Origin: Methanohalophilus mahii DSM 5219
GTDB taxonomy: Archaea; Halobacteriota; Methanosarcinia; Methanosarcinales; Methanosarcinaceae
Assembly (NCBI RefSeq): GCF_000025865.1
Contig: NC_014002.1
Location: forward strand, 186,001 to 250,000
DNA: 64,000 nucleotides
Direction: 5' to 3'
Part shown: positions 44,690 through 53,473 of the stretch, in pieces
Layout of the letters: the number at the start of each line of letters is the position of its first letter
Position numbering within the stretch: the stretch's first letter is position 1
The notes under the pieces: generated by a model
What the model saw: the letters and a program-made list of their open reading frames with translations, nothing else
Databases searched by the model: none
What the model was told of the DNA's origin: nothing
Translations under genes and position numbers: made by a program

Positions 44690-45476
44690 TTACTTTTTGA
44701 GTTTTGTCCCCGGAGATTCCTTCTTGCACAGGCTTGACCCTCGTACAAAACTGATAGCTACGATGCTGATCAGCATTTTGATCTTCAGGTTGCATATTAC
44801 AGGCCTGGTCCTGCTATTTGCATTATTCATGGTTTTGTACTATCTTTCCTCTGTGCGGATTGCGATGCTACGAAACCTTCATCCGATTGCCCCCTTCTTA
44901 ATCTTTATTTTTATATTCCAGCTATTCCTGATACCCGGGAATAGTTTTATGGATATCTATGGATTTTCTGCCACATCAGAAGGCTTTTTTGAGGGCCTGA
45001 GGATAGTGGGGCGTTTTGTTCTTTTGATACAATTTGCCTCCCTGTTGACGGCTACGACTTCTCCTGCTCACATGGCGGCGGGAATTGAAAGGCTACTTCG
45101 TCCCCTGCCCGGCAAGGTCTTAGGGGTGACTTCTTTTGATATTGCCACCATGATGTCCCTCTCCATCCATCTGGTCCCTGTTTTGAACAGGTTCCTGAAA
45201 GAAGTGTATCAGGCACAGCTCTGCAGGGGGCTGGGAAGACAAAAGAGGATTTCAGGTTTGGTCTCACTGGCGATACCTTTGCTCAGGGGAGCTTTCAGGA
45301 TGATGGATGATATATCCATGGGAATGGAGAGCAGGTGCTATCAGGGCAACTACAGGACATCCCTTTTTGAATTGAAAATGGAAAAATACGACTGGATGGT
45401 CCTTATGCTGGTTTTTGTATTGTTGCTTGCTTTCTGGGATTTGAGTATCACTCTTTTACCCTCTTATCAGATATAA
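44682..45476 (+). CDS. ECF transporter transmembrane protein EcfT
   Basis: 264 residues with about five membrane helices. HRLDPRTKLIATML near the start and the two coupling motifs with the ARG-like signature, here LCRGLGRQKR and MEGRxx-like MESRCYQGNY, contact the ATPases. ATG 44682 is taken because the RBS (CGGAG) is at the right distance; ATG 44673 is too close to it. The gene overlaps the second ATPase stop. With BioY and both ATPases it completes the importer. Confidence 0.92.
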   Translation: MPDYFLSFVPGDSFLHRLDPRTKLIATMLISILIFRLHITGLVLLFALFMVLYYLSSVRIAMLRNLHPIAPFLIFIFIFQLFLIPGNSFMDIYGFSATSEGFFEGLRIVGRFVLLIQFASLLTATTSPAHMAAGIERLLRPLPGKVLGVTSFDIATMMSLSIHLVPVLNRFLKEVYQAQLCRGLGRQKRISGLVSLAIPLLRGAFRMMDDISMGMESRCYQGNYRTSLFELKMEKYDWMVLMLVFVLLLAFWDLSITLLPSYQI

Positions 45477-45727
45477 TACGGGCAATTCTTTCCTTTAATT
45501 CATCTACAACAATATCCGCATCATCCATATTTGGTTTCTCTTCTGTTCAGCAATTGGATTTAAGTGGGATCGGTATGATTTTTTCAAAACCAGGCGCCCG
45601 TTTTAGAATGTTCACGCTGATAGGGAAATGCGTTATCTTTATGTAGCCGTGAATTTATGGAACCTTCTATAACTCAATTTAGCCGATTTGTACATATAGA
45701 TTGCTAATATATTGGAGGTGTTCCGGC
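45477..45727. other. 251-base gap after the biotin transporter operon
   Basis: No convincing gene. A 26-codon minus-strand ATG frame overlaps the end of ecfT but is too short to support. GGAGGTG at 45714-45720 is the RBS of the next gene, seven bases before its ATG. Confidence 0.5.
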
Positions 45728-47659
45728 ATGGTATACAGTTTGGGAATAGATGCTGGAGGAACTTATACTGATTCTGTTCTTCTGGATGATGACACTGATA
45801 GTATTCTTGATTCAAATAAAGCACTTACAACATATCCCGATCCCCTTGATGGGATAAAAAACTCAATTGATGGTCTAGATCAGGAAAAACTCAAGAAAGT
45901 AAAGATTGTTTCCGTATCAACAACCCTTTCTACAAACACGATTCTTGAAGGTACGGGTTTCCCCGTTGGCCTGTTCTTGATAGGAAATTATGATCTCAAG
46001 GAAAAACTTCCGACTCCCCATTACGTAAAAGTTGCCGGTGGCCATACATATAATGGTGGGGAGAAAGAGCCTCTGGATGAAGAAGCAGTCAGGGATTTTG
46101 CGGTGAAAATAAAGGACAAGGTTGCAGCTTTTGCAATTTCTTCCTTCTTCAGTATTCGTAACCCCGATCATGAGATCCGGGCCAAGCAAATAATCCGCGA
46201 AGCTACCGGTCTTCCTGTGGTATGTGCACACGAACTTTCTCAGGATCTGGGTGCCTTTGAGAGAGCAACTACTGCCTTTTTCAATGCTCAGCTATTGCCC
46301 ATTACAGAAAGATTCATGTCCACTGTGGAAAAGGATGTAACTTCCAGGGGAATCAGCCCGAAGATATTCATGCTCAAATGTGACGGTTCTGTAATTGGTA
46401 TCAAGAGTGCACTGGAAAAGCCGATTGAATCTATTTTCTCAGGACCTGCGGGAAGCCTTGTAGGTGCTTCCTTTTTGACAGGAAATGACTCATGCGCCGT
46501 TATTGACGTGGGAGGTACAAGTACCGATATTTCCGTTATAAAAGACGGTGTCCCTGAAATGAGTGAGATGGGAGCGGTTGTCGGAGGATGGAAGACCCGT
46601 GTCAAAGCCATTAAGATGGAAACCTCAGCAATGGGTGGTGACAGTCACATATGGGTAAAGGACGGTAAATTGAATGTCGGACCGCGACGTGTGATTCCTC
46701 TTTGCAGAGCAGCTGATCTCTATCCCCATTTCCTGGAACTTCTCAAGATCAATCCCATACCATCCAAAACTTTGATCGGCATGAATTTCCAGCCCACGAC
46801 TTTCTTTACACGTACTGAATATGAAGCCATGGGCCTTAATGACCTGGAGCAGGAATTGCTTGATTCCATTTCAAGCAGTCCCACCTCGCTGAGGGAGCTA
46901 CGCAGCCGCATGGGCAGGTATCCCTCAACCAGGATTCTGGATAGCCTTATTCAGAAAAGGCTTGTGCAGTGTATTGGTTTTACACCCACGGATGCTCTGC
47001 ATGTACTGGGAGATTACACTGCCCGCAATGTGGAAGCAGCTGAGGTGGGTGCTGAATACCTGGGCTCCCTGTGTAAAAGAACCGGGGATGAATTTGCCAG
47101 GTATGTCAAGGAAACCTTTGCCAAGAACATGGCCTCCGACCTGATTTCCTTTTTCCTGGAAGGCATTCCCAGGGAAGAGATTCGTAAAATATTCGATATA
47201 GATTGTCCTACAAAGTTTAAGGTTGATATCCCGGTTGTTCTTATCGGTGGACCCGTGGTTGCTTATAAGGATATACTTGGAAGTATTATTGATGCCGAGA
47301 TTATTGTGCCAAAATATTCGGATGTCGGTAATGCCACAGGTGCCCTTGCAGCCAAAGGTGTAAGAAGGGTTGATTTCCTTATAAGGCCTGCTTCCATGGC
47401 AGCGCCGGATTGGGAATACTACGTATTTTCTGAAAAAGGGCGACAGAGTTTCTATGAATATAAAGATGCTATAAAATATGCCAGGGAAACAGGACAATCC
47501 ATGGTCATGCAATACATGGAAGACGCCGGTTTGGATCCGGATCATGTGGAAATTGACGTCAAGAAGGATGAGATTGTGCCGGAAGGTTGGGATTTCCCAA
47601 TGGAAACCAGAATCAGGATAATAGGAGTCGGCACCCGCCTGATAGATGAAGAGGCCTGA
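45728..47659 (+). CDS. Hydantoinase/oxoprolinase family protein (HyuA-like)
   Basis: 643 residues from ATG 45728; an earlier in-frame ATG would include the strong RBS GGAGGTG. The ASKHA-type opening YSLGIDAGGTYTDSVLL, then SVSTTLSTNTILEG, VIDVGGTSTDISVI and METSAMGGDSHIW define HyuA/OplaH N-methylhydantoinase-like ATPases. Many methanogens carry such a stand-alone protein with no HyuB beside it; the substrate is unknown. A hairpin with T run (47650-47682) follows the stop. Confidence 0.85.
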   Translation: MVYSLGIDAGGTYTDSVLLDDDTDSILDSNKALTTYPDPLDGIKNSIDGLDQEKLKKVKIVSVSTTLSTNTILEGTGFPVGLFLIGNYDLKEKLPTPHYVKVAGGHTYNGGEKEPLDEEAVRDFAVKIKDKVAAFAISSFFSIRNPDHEIRAKQIIREATGLPVVCAHELSQDLGAFERATTAFFNAQLLPITERFMSTVEKDVTSRGISPKIFMLKCDGSVIGIKSALEKPIESIFSGPAGSLVGASFLTGNDSCAVIDVGGTSTDISVIKDGVPEMSEMGAVVGGWKTRVKAIKMETSAMGGDSHIWVKDGKLNVGPRRVIPLCRAADLYPHFLELLKINPIPSKTLIGMNFQPTTFFTRTEYEAMGLNDLEQELLDSISSSPTSLRELRSRMGRYPSTRILDSLIQKRLVQCIGFTPTDALHVLGDYTARNVEAAEVGAEYLGSLCKRTGDEFARYVKETFAKNMASDLISFFLEGIPREEIRKIFDIDCPTKFKVDIPVVLIGGPVVAYKDILGSIIDAEIIVPKYSDVGNATGALAAKGVRRVDFLIRPASMAAPDWEYYVFSEKGRQSFYEYKDAIKYARETGQSMVMQYMEDAGLDPDHVEIDVKKDEIVPEGWDFPMETRIRIIGVGTRLIDEEA

Positions 47660-47682
47660 AAAGACCTCTATTTTTCTTTTTC
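47650..47682 (+). terminator. Terminator after the HyuA-like gene
   Basis: AGAGG (47650-47654), ten-base loop, CCTCT (47665-47669), then a T-rich run TATTTTTCTTTTTC to 47682. The hairpin overlaps the last codons of the gene. Confidence 0.55.
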
Positions 47683-47731
47683 AGAAGGTTGATATATTAT
47701 TGGGCATTACCCTTTTATCGGGGGTATAACT

Positions 47732-47869
47732 ATGCATTTTTGCAAGGATAAAAATGAGAAGTTGAACAGGGAATGCTTTTTGATCGCAATTCTTGTTTTG
47801 ATAGTTATCTTCCTTTTAGGATTTGCAATATATAAATTGGTAATCCAGCCTATGCTCGGTGGTTTCTGA
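47732..47869 (+). CDS. Single-helix membrane microprotein, 45 residues
   Basis: ATG 47732 to TGA 47867-47869. The first 14 residues are charged (HFCKDKNEKLNRE), then one long membrane helix (CFLIAILVLIVIFLLGFAIY) and a short tail (KLVIQPMLGGF). A GGGGT stretch lies ten bases upstream. It occupies the space between the HyuA-like gene and a minus-strand small gene and ends seven bases from the latter. Such microproteins often attach to larger membrane complexes; no partner can be named. Confidence 0.55.
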   Translation: MHFCKDKNEKLNRECFLIAILVLIVIFLLGFAIYKLVIQPMLGGF

Positions 47870-47875
47870 AAGGTT

Positions 47876-48049
47876 TCACTCGCACTTATTCATTTTCTCC
47901 CTTTCAAGGTTTAAGATCCTGCGTATTACCAGTTTTTTCTTTCCCAGGCCCGCATCGGGGTTTTCCGGATAGTTCTCCTTTACATATTCATAGAGTTCGG
48001 CAGACGTCATTTTTTCAAGTTTGTCCTTGAGTTTAAGCAGTTGTTCCAT
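47876..48049 (-). CDS. Small charged helical protein, 57 residues
   Basis: ATG at 48049 (minus) to TGA at 47876. The RBS GGAGGAG lies just before the ATG, which strongly supports translation. The sequence is mostly helical and charged (MEQLLKLKDKLEKMTSAEL, YEYVKENYPENPDAG, LGKKKLVIRRILNLE). It lacks a membrane segment. I know no family name; the pattern resembles small helical binding proteins. It is divergent from the class II aldolase-like gene. Confidence 0.65.
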   Translation of the reverse strand: MEQLLKLKDKLEKMTSAELYEYVKENYPENPDAGLGKKKLVIRRILNLEREKMNKCE

Positions 48050-48188
48050 CTTTCTCCTCCTGTTGTTTTTTGTGAGAAATTCTATCTTTTGTATTTATTA
48101 CTTATGGTTATCCTGTTTTCAAACAGAAATCATTATGAATTGCAAGGTACATGTAGGTATCATATAAACAGAATGAGGTTTAAAATCT

Positions 48189-49334
48189 ATGAGTGAATCC
48201 AAATTCGAACCGTTGCCAAGTTCCTATTTATTTAACAGTTTGCTGGATAAAGATACCATAATCCTTGCTGCAAATCCGCGTATCTCTCTTGTTATGCGTG
48301 GAATTATGAAAGCAGCCAAAGACGCAGATGCCCCCCTGATTGTTGAACTCGCCCGTTCTGAATCCGATCTGGAGGGTGGTTACTCAGGTATGACCCCGGC
48401 TGAATTTTCAAAAAGGTGCAAGAAAACCGCCAATGAAGTTGGTCTGGATGTATGGTCTCTGCATGCCGACCATATTGGAATCAAGAAGGGCACTCCTGAT
48501 GATATTGAATCCACAAGGCAACTTGTAAGTGGGCAGATTGATGCGGGATATACCTCTTTTGCAATCGATGCCTCCCATCTTTTCAATTTCCAGGGAGGCA
48601 ACCTCCGTGAAGAACTTTCCCAGAATATTGATGCAACTACAGAGATAGCCCATCACATTCAGGATAAAATGAGCGGTCGGAAGTACGGGCTTGAAGTTGA
48701 GGTTGGTGAGATAGGCAGAGAGGACGAAAACGGCAGGGTACTTACCAAACCCGAAGAAGCAGTAACCTTCATCAAAGCGCTTAATGAAAACGGTGTATAT
48801 CCACATGTGCTTGCAATCGCAAACGGTAGTGCCCATGGGAATACCTACGATACAAATGGAAATCTCATCCAGCAGGTTTCAGTTGATATAGAGCAGACCA
48901 TTGCGGTTGCTGATGCCCTGAAAGAGAATGGCTTTAGTGTCAGGATCGCCCAGCACGGGATTACAGGTACTCCCAGGGAACTAATTTACGAGCATTTCCC
49001 TCATGGGGATATCCTGAAGGGCAATGTTGCCACATTTTTCCAGAATATTGTATGGGAAGTGTTCAGGATATATGAACCTGAGCTTTTCAGTGACATCCGG
49101 AAATGGACTATCGAGAATTTCCGCAGCAAAGCTCCCGAAAAGAGTGATAATGAGATATTCGGTAAATTCAGCAAGTATGCAGTAAGGCAGTTCTTTGACC
49201 GCATCGATGCTGTTGGTGAGAATACAAGGCGTGCCATTGATGCAAAGGTCTATGCTGAGACCCTGATGTTCCTCGGGGCTTTCAAGGCTGAAGGTACGGC
49301 ACAGCAGGTCAGGGATTATATAAAATCCCTGTAA
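48189..49334 (+). CDS. Class II fructose-bisphosphate aldolase-like protein
   Basis: 381 residues. Zinc-site marks of class II aldolases are present: SLHADHIG (near residue 92), EVEVGEIGRE (near 175), NGSAHGNTYD (near 220) and IAQHGITGTP (near 257). The lysine/arginine phosphate site is less clear. Most methanogens use the archaeal class I (DhnA or FBPA/ase) enzymes, so this zinc-type enzyme may split a tagatose- or ketose-bisphosphate or another sugar phosphate. TATA-like TCATATAAAC (48159-48168) and RBS TGAGGTT precede it. Confidence 0.82.
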   Translation: MSESKFEPLPSSYLFNSLLDKDTIILAANPRISLVMRGIMKAAKDADAPLIVELARSESDLEGGYSGMTPAEFSKRCKKTANEVGLDVWSLHADHIGIKKGTPDDIESTRQLVSGQIDAGYTSFAIDASHLFNFQGGNLREELSQNIDATTEIAHHIQDKMSGRKYGLEVEVGEIGREDENGRVLTKPEEAVTFIKALNENGVYPHVLAIANGSAHGNTYDTNGNLIQQVSVDIEQTIAVADALKENGFSVRIAQHGITGTPRELIYEHFPHGDILKGNVATFFQNIVWEVFRIYEPELFSDIRKWTIENFRSKAPEKSDNEIFGKFSKYAVRQFFDRIDAVGENTRRAIDAKVYAETLMFLGAFKAEGTAQQVRDYIKSL

Positions 49335-49340
49335 TCTTTT

Positions 49341-49706
49341 TTAAAGTGTAATTATAAGTTGTTGTTTCTGGCTAAATTCCAGAATGGTATCTGCAATAGC
49401 TTCGGGTTCTACCATTTCAATGCCAGGTATCATCTCTTCATATTTGAGCCCTACAAGTGAAGAACCAAGTTTGCAGCACATAAAGTTCACACCCAGATTC
49501 ATACATTCATCGACTTTTTTGTCGTATTCCAGTGCCCCTGCTTTGTCCTTCTTGGCAAGCATTACTCCCATGGGGCCAAAGAGAACTATATTGACATTCA
49601 GGCCCTGTTCACTGTAGTGCTTTGCAAATCTCAGGGTCTCCAGTGGACCGGTACTTTCATAAATCATGCTTTTGAGGAGGATCAGGACATTTGTGACTTT
49701 GTGCAT
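49341..49706 (-). CDS. DsrE-family protein
   Basis: 121 residues. DsrE/DsrF-like Rossmann-type fold: MIYESTGPLETLRFAKHY, VNIVLFGPMGVMLAKKD, then MNLGVNFMCCKLGSSLVGL where paired cysteines sit in the place of the sulfur-carrying residue of DsrE/TusD. It may take part in sulfur relay. It lies nine bases after the DUF167 gene on the same strand. Confidence 0.82.
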   Translation of the reverse strand: MHKVTNVLILLKSMIYESTGPLETLRFAKHYSEQGLNVNIVLFGPMGVMLAKKDKAGALEYDKKVDECMNLGVNFMCCKLGSSLVGLKYEEMIPGIEMVEPEAIADTILEFSQKQQLIITL

Positions 49707-49715
49707 ATTATCTTC

Positions 49716-50027
49716 TCACAAGTATTGCTCCAGGACATCTTCTGCTGTTTTTGGATACACATTTTCAAGATGTACTGATTTCTTGGTAGTCTTTGCACCG
49801 GCTACAATGGTTATTGAGGAACTGTTTATTTGGAATATATGACTGAGCCGTTGAATAAGCTGATCGTTAGCTTTTCCTTTTTGCGCGGATTCGGTTAATT
49901 TGCCCTCTACCCTTTTACGCCAGATATTGTAACCTGAAGGAACTACCAGTTTGCTGGAGCCGGGATTAATTTCAAAATCAATTATACAACCATTCCCCTT
50001 TGTGTGTATGGCATCCCGGATAGGCAT
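49716..50027 (-). CDS. DUF167 (YggU) family protein
   Basis: 103 residues. The small alpha/beta fold is recognised from FEINPGSSKLVVPSGY, VEGKLTESAQKGKANDQL and ITIVAGAKTTKKSV. The KGKAN segment is the family signature. Its cellular role is unknown. It precedes the DsrE gene as a likely two-gene unit and is divergent from the structured intergenic region. Confidence 0.88.
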   Translation of the reverse strand: MPIRDAIHTKGNGCIIDFEINPGSSKLVVPSGYNIWRKRVEGKLTESAQKGKANDQLIQRLSHIFQINSSSITIVAGAKTTKKSVHLENVYPKTAEDVLEQYL

Positions 50028-50086
50028 ATTATTCCATCAATTATATTTTGTGGAGAACGATGCTGTATCCCGACGCACTAACTCCA

Positions 50087-50256
50087 GGATATCATCCTAT
50101 GGAATATCCGCTGTCCATCCCGGTTACCCTCGTGACAGGCGTAATGTCACATCGCCTCCTACTGTAGCGTACTGAGGTTGTCTGTACACTCATCGAATGG
50201 TCTGTGCCATATTCTTGTGCAAGGACCTTACAATACGCAAGTAGAAGTACCGGGAT
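50087..50256. ncRNA. Structured intergenic region, candidate unannotated RNA
   Basis: Several inverted repeats nest here. GGATAT (50087-50092) pairs with ATATCC (50104-50109). ATCCCGGT (50117-50124) pairs with ACCGGGAT (50249-50256), closing about 124 bases. Inside are GTGACA/TGTCAC (50132-50150 area), ATGG/CCAT with flanking AAT/ATT (near 50197-50214) and AAGG/CCTT (near 50221). No good open frame covers it. The strand is undecided: TATA-like sequence lies before it on the plus strand (near 50040) and after it (TTATATAC near 50264). No known RNA family was recognised. Confidence 0.4.
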
Positions 50257-50323
50257 TCTCCGTTATATACCTGACGTTTGACAACCAATAGGTATAAACG
50301 TTATTATGAGAGATGAAAGGTTC

Positions 50324-51043
50324 ATGAAAATAGCGATACTGGGCGGCACGGGACATATCGGTAAAGGTTTTGCTCTGCGTTGGGGAAGTCTTCACGATAT
50401 CATCATTGGCTCAAGAAATGCAGAAAGAGCGTCTTCAGCGGCAAAAGAATACAGGGGCAGGCTGGAAGATCTTGGAAAGAAAGGCTCCTTTGAAGGTGTA
50501 GATAATAAAACAGCTGCGCAAATGGCCGATGTCGTATTGCTTGCAATAAAGTACCGCCATGTTTCATCTGTTATTGAAAACATTACTCCTGTACTAAAGG
50601 ACCAGATTGTGGTCTCTGTGGTTGTTCCTATGGAAAAGGACAGCTGCTACATTATTCCCGATGCAAGACATATGGAAGTCGATGTACGGGATTCTGCATA
50701 CAATGCGGAATATTTCTGTTATACACAACCTGCAGGTGGAAGCGCTGCCGAGGAGATTGCAAAATTCCTTCCCCAAAACATTCGGCTGGTATCGGGTTTT
50801 CACAATGTTCCTGCCAAACATCTTGAAGATCTCTCTCTTGCACTGGATTATGATATTGCTATCTGTGGCAATGATATGGCTTCAAAAGAAGTTGTCTGCA
50901 AACTCACAGAAGATATACCAAACTTGCGACCATTGGATGCAGGCCCCTTACAGGCTTCTTCCATGATCGAGTCCCTTACTCCCCTGCTGATAAATATAGC
51001 AGCTAGGAACAATATGGATGATGTGGGAGTGAAATTCATTTAA
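50324..51043 (+). CDS. npdG: F420H2:NADP oxidoreductase
   Basis: 239 residues from ATG 50324 (MKIAILGGTG, with GAAAGG just before); ATG 50306 would add six residues and could be used from a leaderless mRNA. NADP is bound by ILGGTGHIGKG and IIGSRNAERA. It passes hydride between reduced coenzyme F420 and NADP, making NADPH for biosynthesis. VVSVVVPMEKD and GSAAEEIAKFLP are family-typical. A TATA-like sequence TTATATAC (near 50264) suits its promoter. A hairpin GCAGC/GCTGC with T run follows the stop. Confidence 0.93.
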   Translation: MKIAILGGTGHIGKGFALRWGSLHDIIIGSRNAERASSAAKEYRGRLEDLGKKGSFEGVDNKTAAQMADVVLLAIKYRHVSSVIENITPVLKDQIVVSVVVPMEKDSCYIIPDARHMEVDVRDSAYNAEYFCYTQPAGGSAAEEIAKFLPQNIRLVSGFHNVPAKHLEDLSLALDYDIAICGNDMASKEVVCKLTEDIPNLRPLDAGPLQASSMIESLTPLLINIAARNNMDDVGVKFI

Positions 51044-51048
51044 GACTG

Positions 51049-51082
51049 GCAGCATGCAGAGCTGCTCTCTTATCTATTTTTG
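51049..51082 (+). terminator. Possible terminator after npdG
   Basis: GCAGC (51049-51053) and GCTGC (51061-51065) form a five-base stem with a seven-base loop; a pyrimidine-rich stretch ending in five T follows. Moderate quality. Confidence 0.4.
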
Positions 51083-51113
51083 TAAAAAGGAAGTAAAATA
51101 AGGGGATTTACCC

Positions 51114-52706
51114 TTATTCGTCCAGAATCTGTTCTGCTACGTCCCTGTAGGCATTCATGACATAATCGATGCCTGATACTTCTGCGGCTTCCTCGGTGAG
51201 GGCCATTACGTCTTTGCGGGACAGTGTGTTGATGTTGAATCTGCGTGAACCGGCCATGAGCTGCTGCAGACCGACCTTGAGTTTCTCTCCGTAGGAGTAG
51301 ATACCCATTGCACCCAGTGGGATGTCCTTGACATCTTCACCATAGCGTTCTTCCAGATCTTCATAGTAGACAAAGATTTCTTCTGGACGGTGGCCGAATT
51401 CGGAAACGGTTTTTGGCAAGTTGTCTTCATCGAGCCATTTGCCGATGTTCTTACCGACCATACCTGGTATCATGAGACCACGGCCCATGCATACTGCTTT
51501 GAAGTATGGGGAACCCATTGCAAGTGCTTTGTAGATACCATCTTCGCTGGAGAATCCGCCGGCCATCGCGAGATCTGGTACTCTTTCACCTTTGTTGTTG
51601 AGTTTTTCTGCGAACTCATAGACAAGGGACTGGAGATAGAAGGTCGGAATACCCCATTCTTCCATCATTGGCCAGGGACTCATACCTGTACCACCGGGTG
51701 CACCATCGAAGGTGAGCAGGTCGATCTTTGCTTCTGAGGAGTATTTGAGTGCCATTGCGGCCTCAACCATGGAGTATGCACCGGTCTTCAAGGTGATACG
51801 GTCATAGCCGATGGATCTGAGGCGGTCAACTTCTTCAAGGAAACCTTCCTTGTCAACAAACCCAAGTCTGGAGTGGCGTTCAAATTCCCTGATTGCACCG
51901 ACCTTGTAAGCTTCCTGGACGGCTGCGTTTTCGGGGTCCGGGGTAACGATGTATCCACGTCTCTTGAGTTCGAGGGCACGGTCAAGTTCACGTACTTTGA
52001 TTTCCCCACCGATACATTTGGCTCCCTGTCCCCATTTGAGTTCAAGGGTGTCCATTTCGTGTTTGCTGGAGATATATTCTGCAACACCGAGTTTGGTGTC
52101 TTCTACGTTCATCTGGACAAGCATTTCACCGTAGCCATCGTGGAACTTATTGTAGGCTGCGATCCTTCTGTCCATTTCCGGGGATTCGGTGACTAGGCCG
52201 TTATTGTCACGTTTGAGTTCCGGGTCGATTCCGCACACGTTTTCCCCACATACAAGGGTGATTCCAGTGATTGCTGCACCGACGGCGAACTCGTTCCAGT
52301 TTTTCCTTGCGATATCGGTGGAACCGAGAGCACCGGTGAATGCAGGCAGCCTCATTTTCACTTTCTTGTTCCATCCGTATTCGGTTTCAGTGTTTACATT
52401 GGGGAATCTTGCGGTCTCGGGGCTGGCTTCCATTCCATCAGGAAGACCTACTGCACCTACTGCATATCCCTGGATGTTGAGATGAGAATAGTCTACAGGA
52501 TAGTCCTTGTCTGCTCCGGCAGTTACTTCGCCGAAAGGTCCGGGGTACAGGACTTCACGTCCTCTGAATGATGATTTGAATATTTCGCAGTTACCACGGC
52601 ATCCGTCTACACAGCGTGTGCAGATCCCGGACATCGGGGCAACACTTTTGGACCTGTTGAAGGTCCTTGTTGCTTCATTTGCATTTGGTTGTCTAAGATT
52701 GCCCAT
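51114..52706 (-). CDS. gltB: Archaeal-type glutamate synthase (FMN-binding GltB core)
   Basis: 530 residues. A cysteine group near the start (C29, C32, C36, C40: CTRCVDGCRGNC) suits an iron-sulfur cluster. The rest is the FMN-binding barrel: KWGQGAKCIGGEI, LLTFDGAPGGTGMSPWP and LAMAGGFSSEDGIYKALAMG. It makes glutamate from glutamine and 2-oxoglutarate; in archaea the glutaminase and NADPH-binding parts are separate proteins, not seen here. It lies with amt, glnK and glnA in a nitrogen cluster. Confidence 0.92.
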   Translation of the reverse strand: MGNLRQPNANEATRTFNRSKSVAPMSGICTRCVDGCRGNCEIFKSSFRGREVLYPGPFGEVTAGADKDYPVDYSHLNIQGYAVGAVGLPDGMEASPETARFPNVNTETEYGWNKKVKMRLPAFTGALGSTDIARKNWNEFAVGAAITGITLVCGENVCGIDPELKRDNNGLVTESPEMDRRIAAYNKFHDGYGEMLVQMNVEDTKLGVAEYISSKHEMDTLELKWGQGAKCIGGEIKVRELDRALELKRRGYIVTPDPENAAVQEAYKVGAIREFERHSRLGFVDKEGFLEEVDRLRSIGYDRITLKTGAYSMVEAAMALKYSSEAKIDLLTFDGAPGGTGMSPWPMMEEWGIPTFYLQSLVYEFAEKLNNKGERVPDLAMAGGFSSEDGIYKALAMGSPYFKAVCMGRGLMIPGMVGKNIGKWLDEDNLPKTVSEFGHRPEEIFVYYEDLEERYGEDVKDIPLGAMGIYSYGEKLKVGLQQLMAGSRRFNINTLSRKDVMALTEEAAEVSGIDYVMNAYRDVAEQILDE

Positions 52707-52720
52707 ATTTATTACTCCTA

Positions 52721-52790
52721 ACGTTTAATGTATAAACGTGACTTTAGCCACTAGTAACTAGTCGTTTACCGCATCGGTTCTATTTATAGT
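52721..52790 (-). promoter_or_regulatory. gltB promoter with two palindromes
   Basis: On the minus strand ACTATAAATA (52790-52781) is a TATA box. ACTAGT-A-ACTAGT (52750-52762) covers the expected transcription start. ACGTTTA-ATGTA-TAAACGT (52721-52739) lies in the leader, just before the RBS GGAGT. A further ACTAGT is at 52860-52865. These look like operator sites of an unknown regulator; the known NrpR box is not present. Confidence 0.5.
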
Positions 52791-53025
52791 TTGCTCATTG
52801 GGATTGCCCATAAATACCTTACATTATAGCCAAATAGGGTATACTATATCGAGTAACCAACTAGTATAATGTCTTCTGGGCTCTGTATAAATTCTCATTT
52901 GAATAATTACTGAAATAGAAATTTACTTGCCTATATCGTGAATTAATAATTTGAACTTGATTTATTTGAAACCAAAAAGCAATTAGTAACTAAATGAAAA
53001 AGTAATATATCCTGCAGATAGCAAT
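52791..53025. other. AT-rich gap between gltB and the frameshifted membrane gene
   Basis: No open frame. It holds one extra ACTAGT (52860-52865) in front of gltB; otherwise nothing recognisable. Confidence 0.5.
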
Positions 53026-53473
53026 TTAAATATGCAGGATACCCGAATCCAGGACAAGAGATAAAGCTATTGAAACCACGGAAAATACCGATATTATCAG
53101 ATAGTTTGAACGTTCTTTAGAAACCGAGAGGCTCCAGAGCAGATAATCAAGCCCTTCGATATCTTTTTTCGAGAGATTTTGCTGGTTTCGTACCTTTTTT
53201 AGCAAATCAAGATCGTCTATTACACTGAATCTGCGCTTTGCTATTATGGTATCTGTGCATGAAAAACCAGATGTATCCTGCAACTCCGAGGTACCAAATC
53301 ACTTTTGTGTAGAATGCGCTGTAGTGGTCGGCTATTATAATAATCCTGAGGAGGACTGCGGACACAAGTCCTACCCAGAAATAGAGCTTGATAACGGAAA
53401 CGCCATATCCTCGAGGAACCTCGAAGTGTACATTTTGTGGGTTGATTTTTGATAACGATTCAAATTCCGGCAT
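53026..53473 (-). pseudogene. Frameshifted small membrane-protein gene
   Basis: Two overlapping minus-strand frames fit one protein. The first (53473 to about 53245) begins MPEFESLSKINPQNVHF and has two membrane helices (LYFWVGLVSAVLLRIIII; VIWYLGVAGYIWFFMHR). The second, from about 53245 to 53026, continues IIAKRRFSVIDDLDLL, a charged region, and two more hydrophobic segments (YLIISVFSVVSIALSLVL). Removing one C in TACCAT near 53240 would join them. It may be a true pseudogene, a sequence error or two coupled small genes. Family not recognised. Confidence 0.6.

Noticed and set aside
45480-45560. 26-codon minus-strand ATG frame overlapping the end of ecfT
   Set aside because: Too short, no RBS, overlaps a real gene.
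53207-53283. Programmed frameshift in the membrane gene
   Set aside because: No slippery heptamer or clear downstream structure is seen at the joint; a plain indel is simpler.
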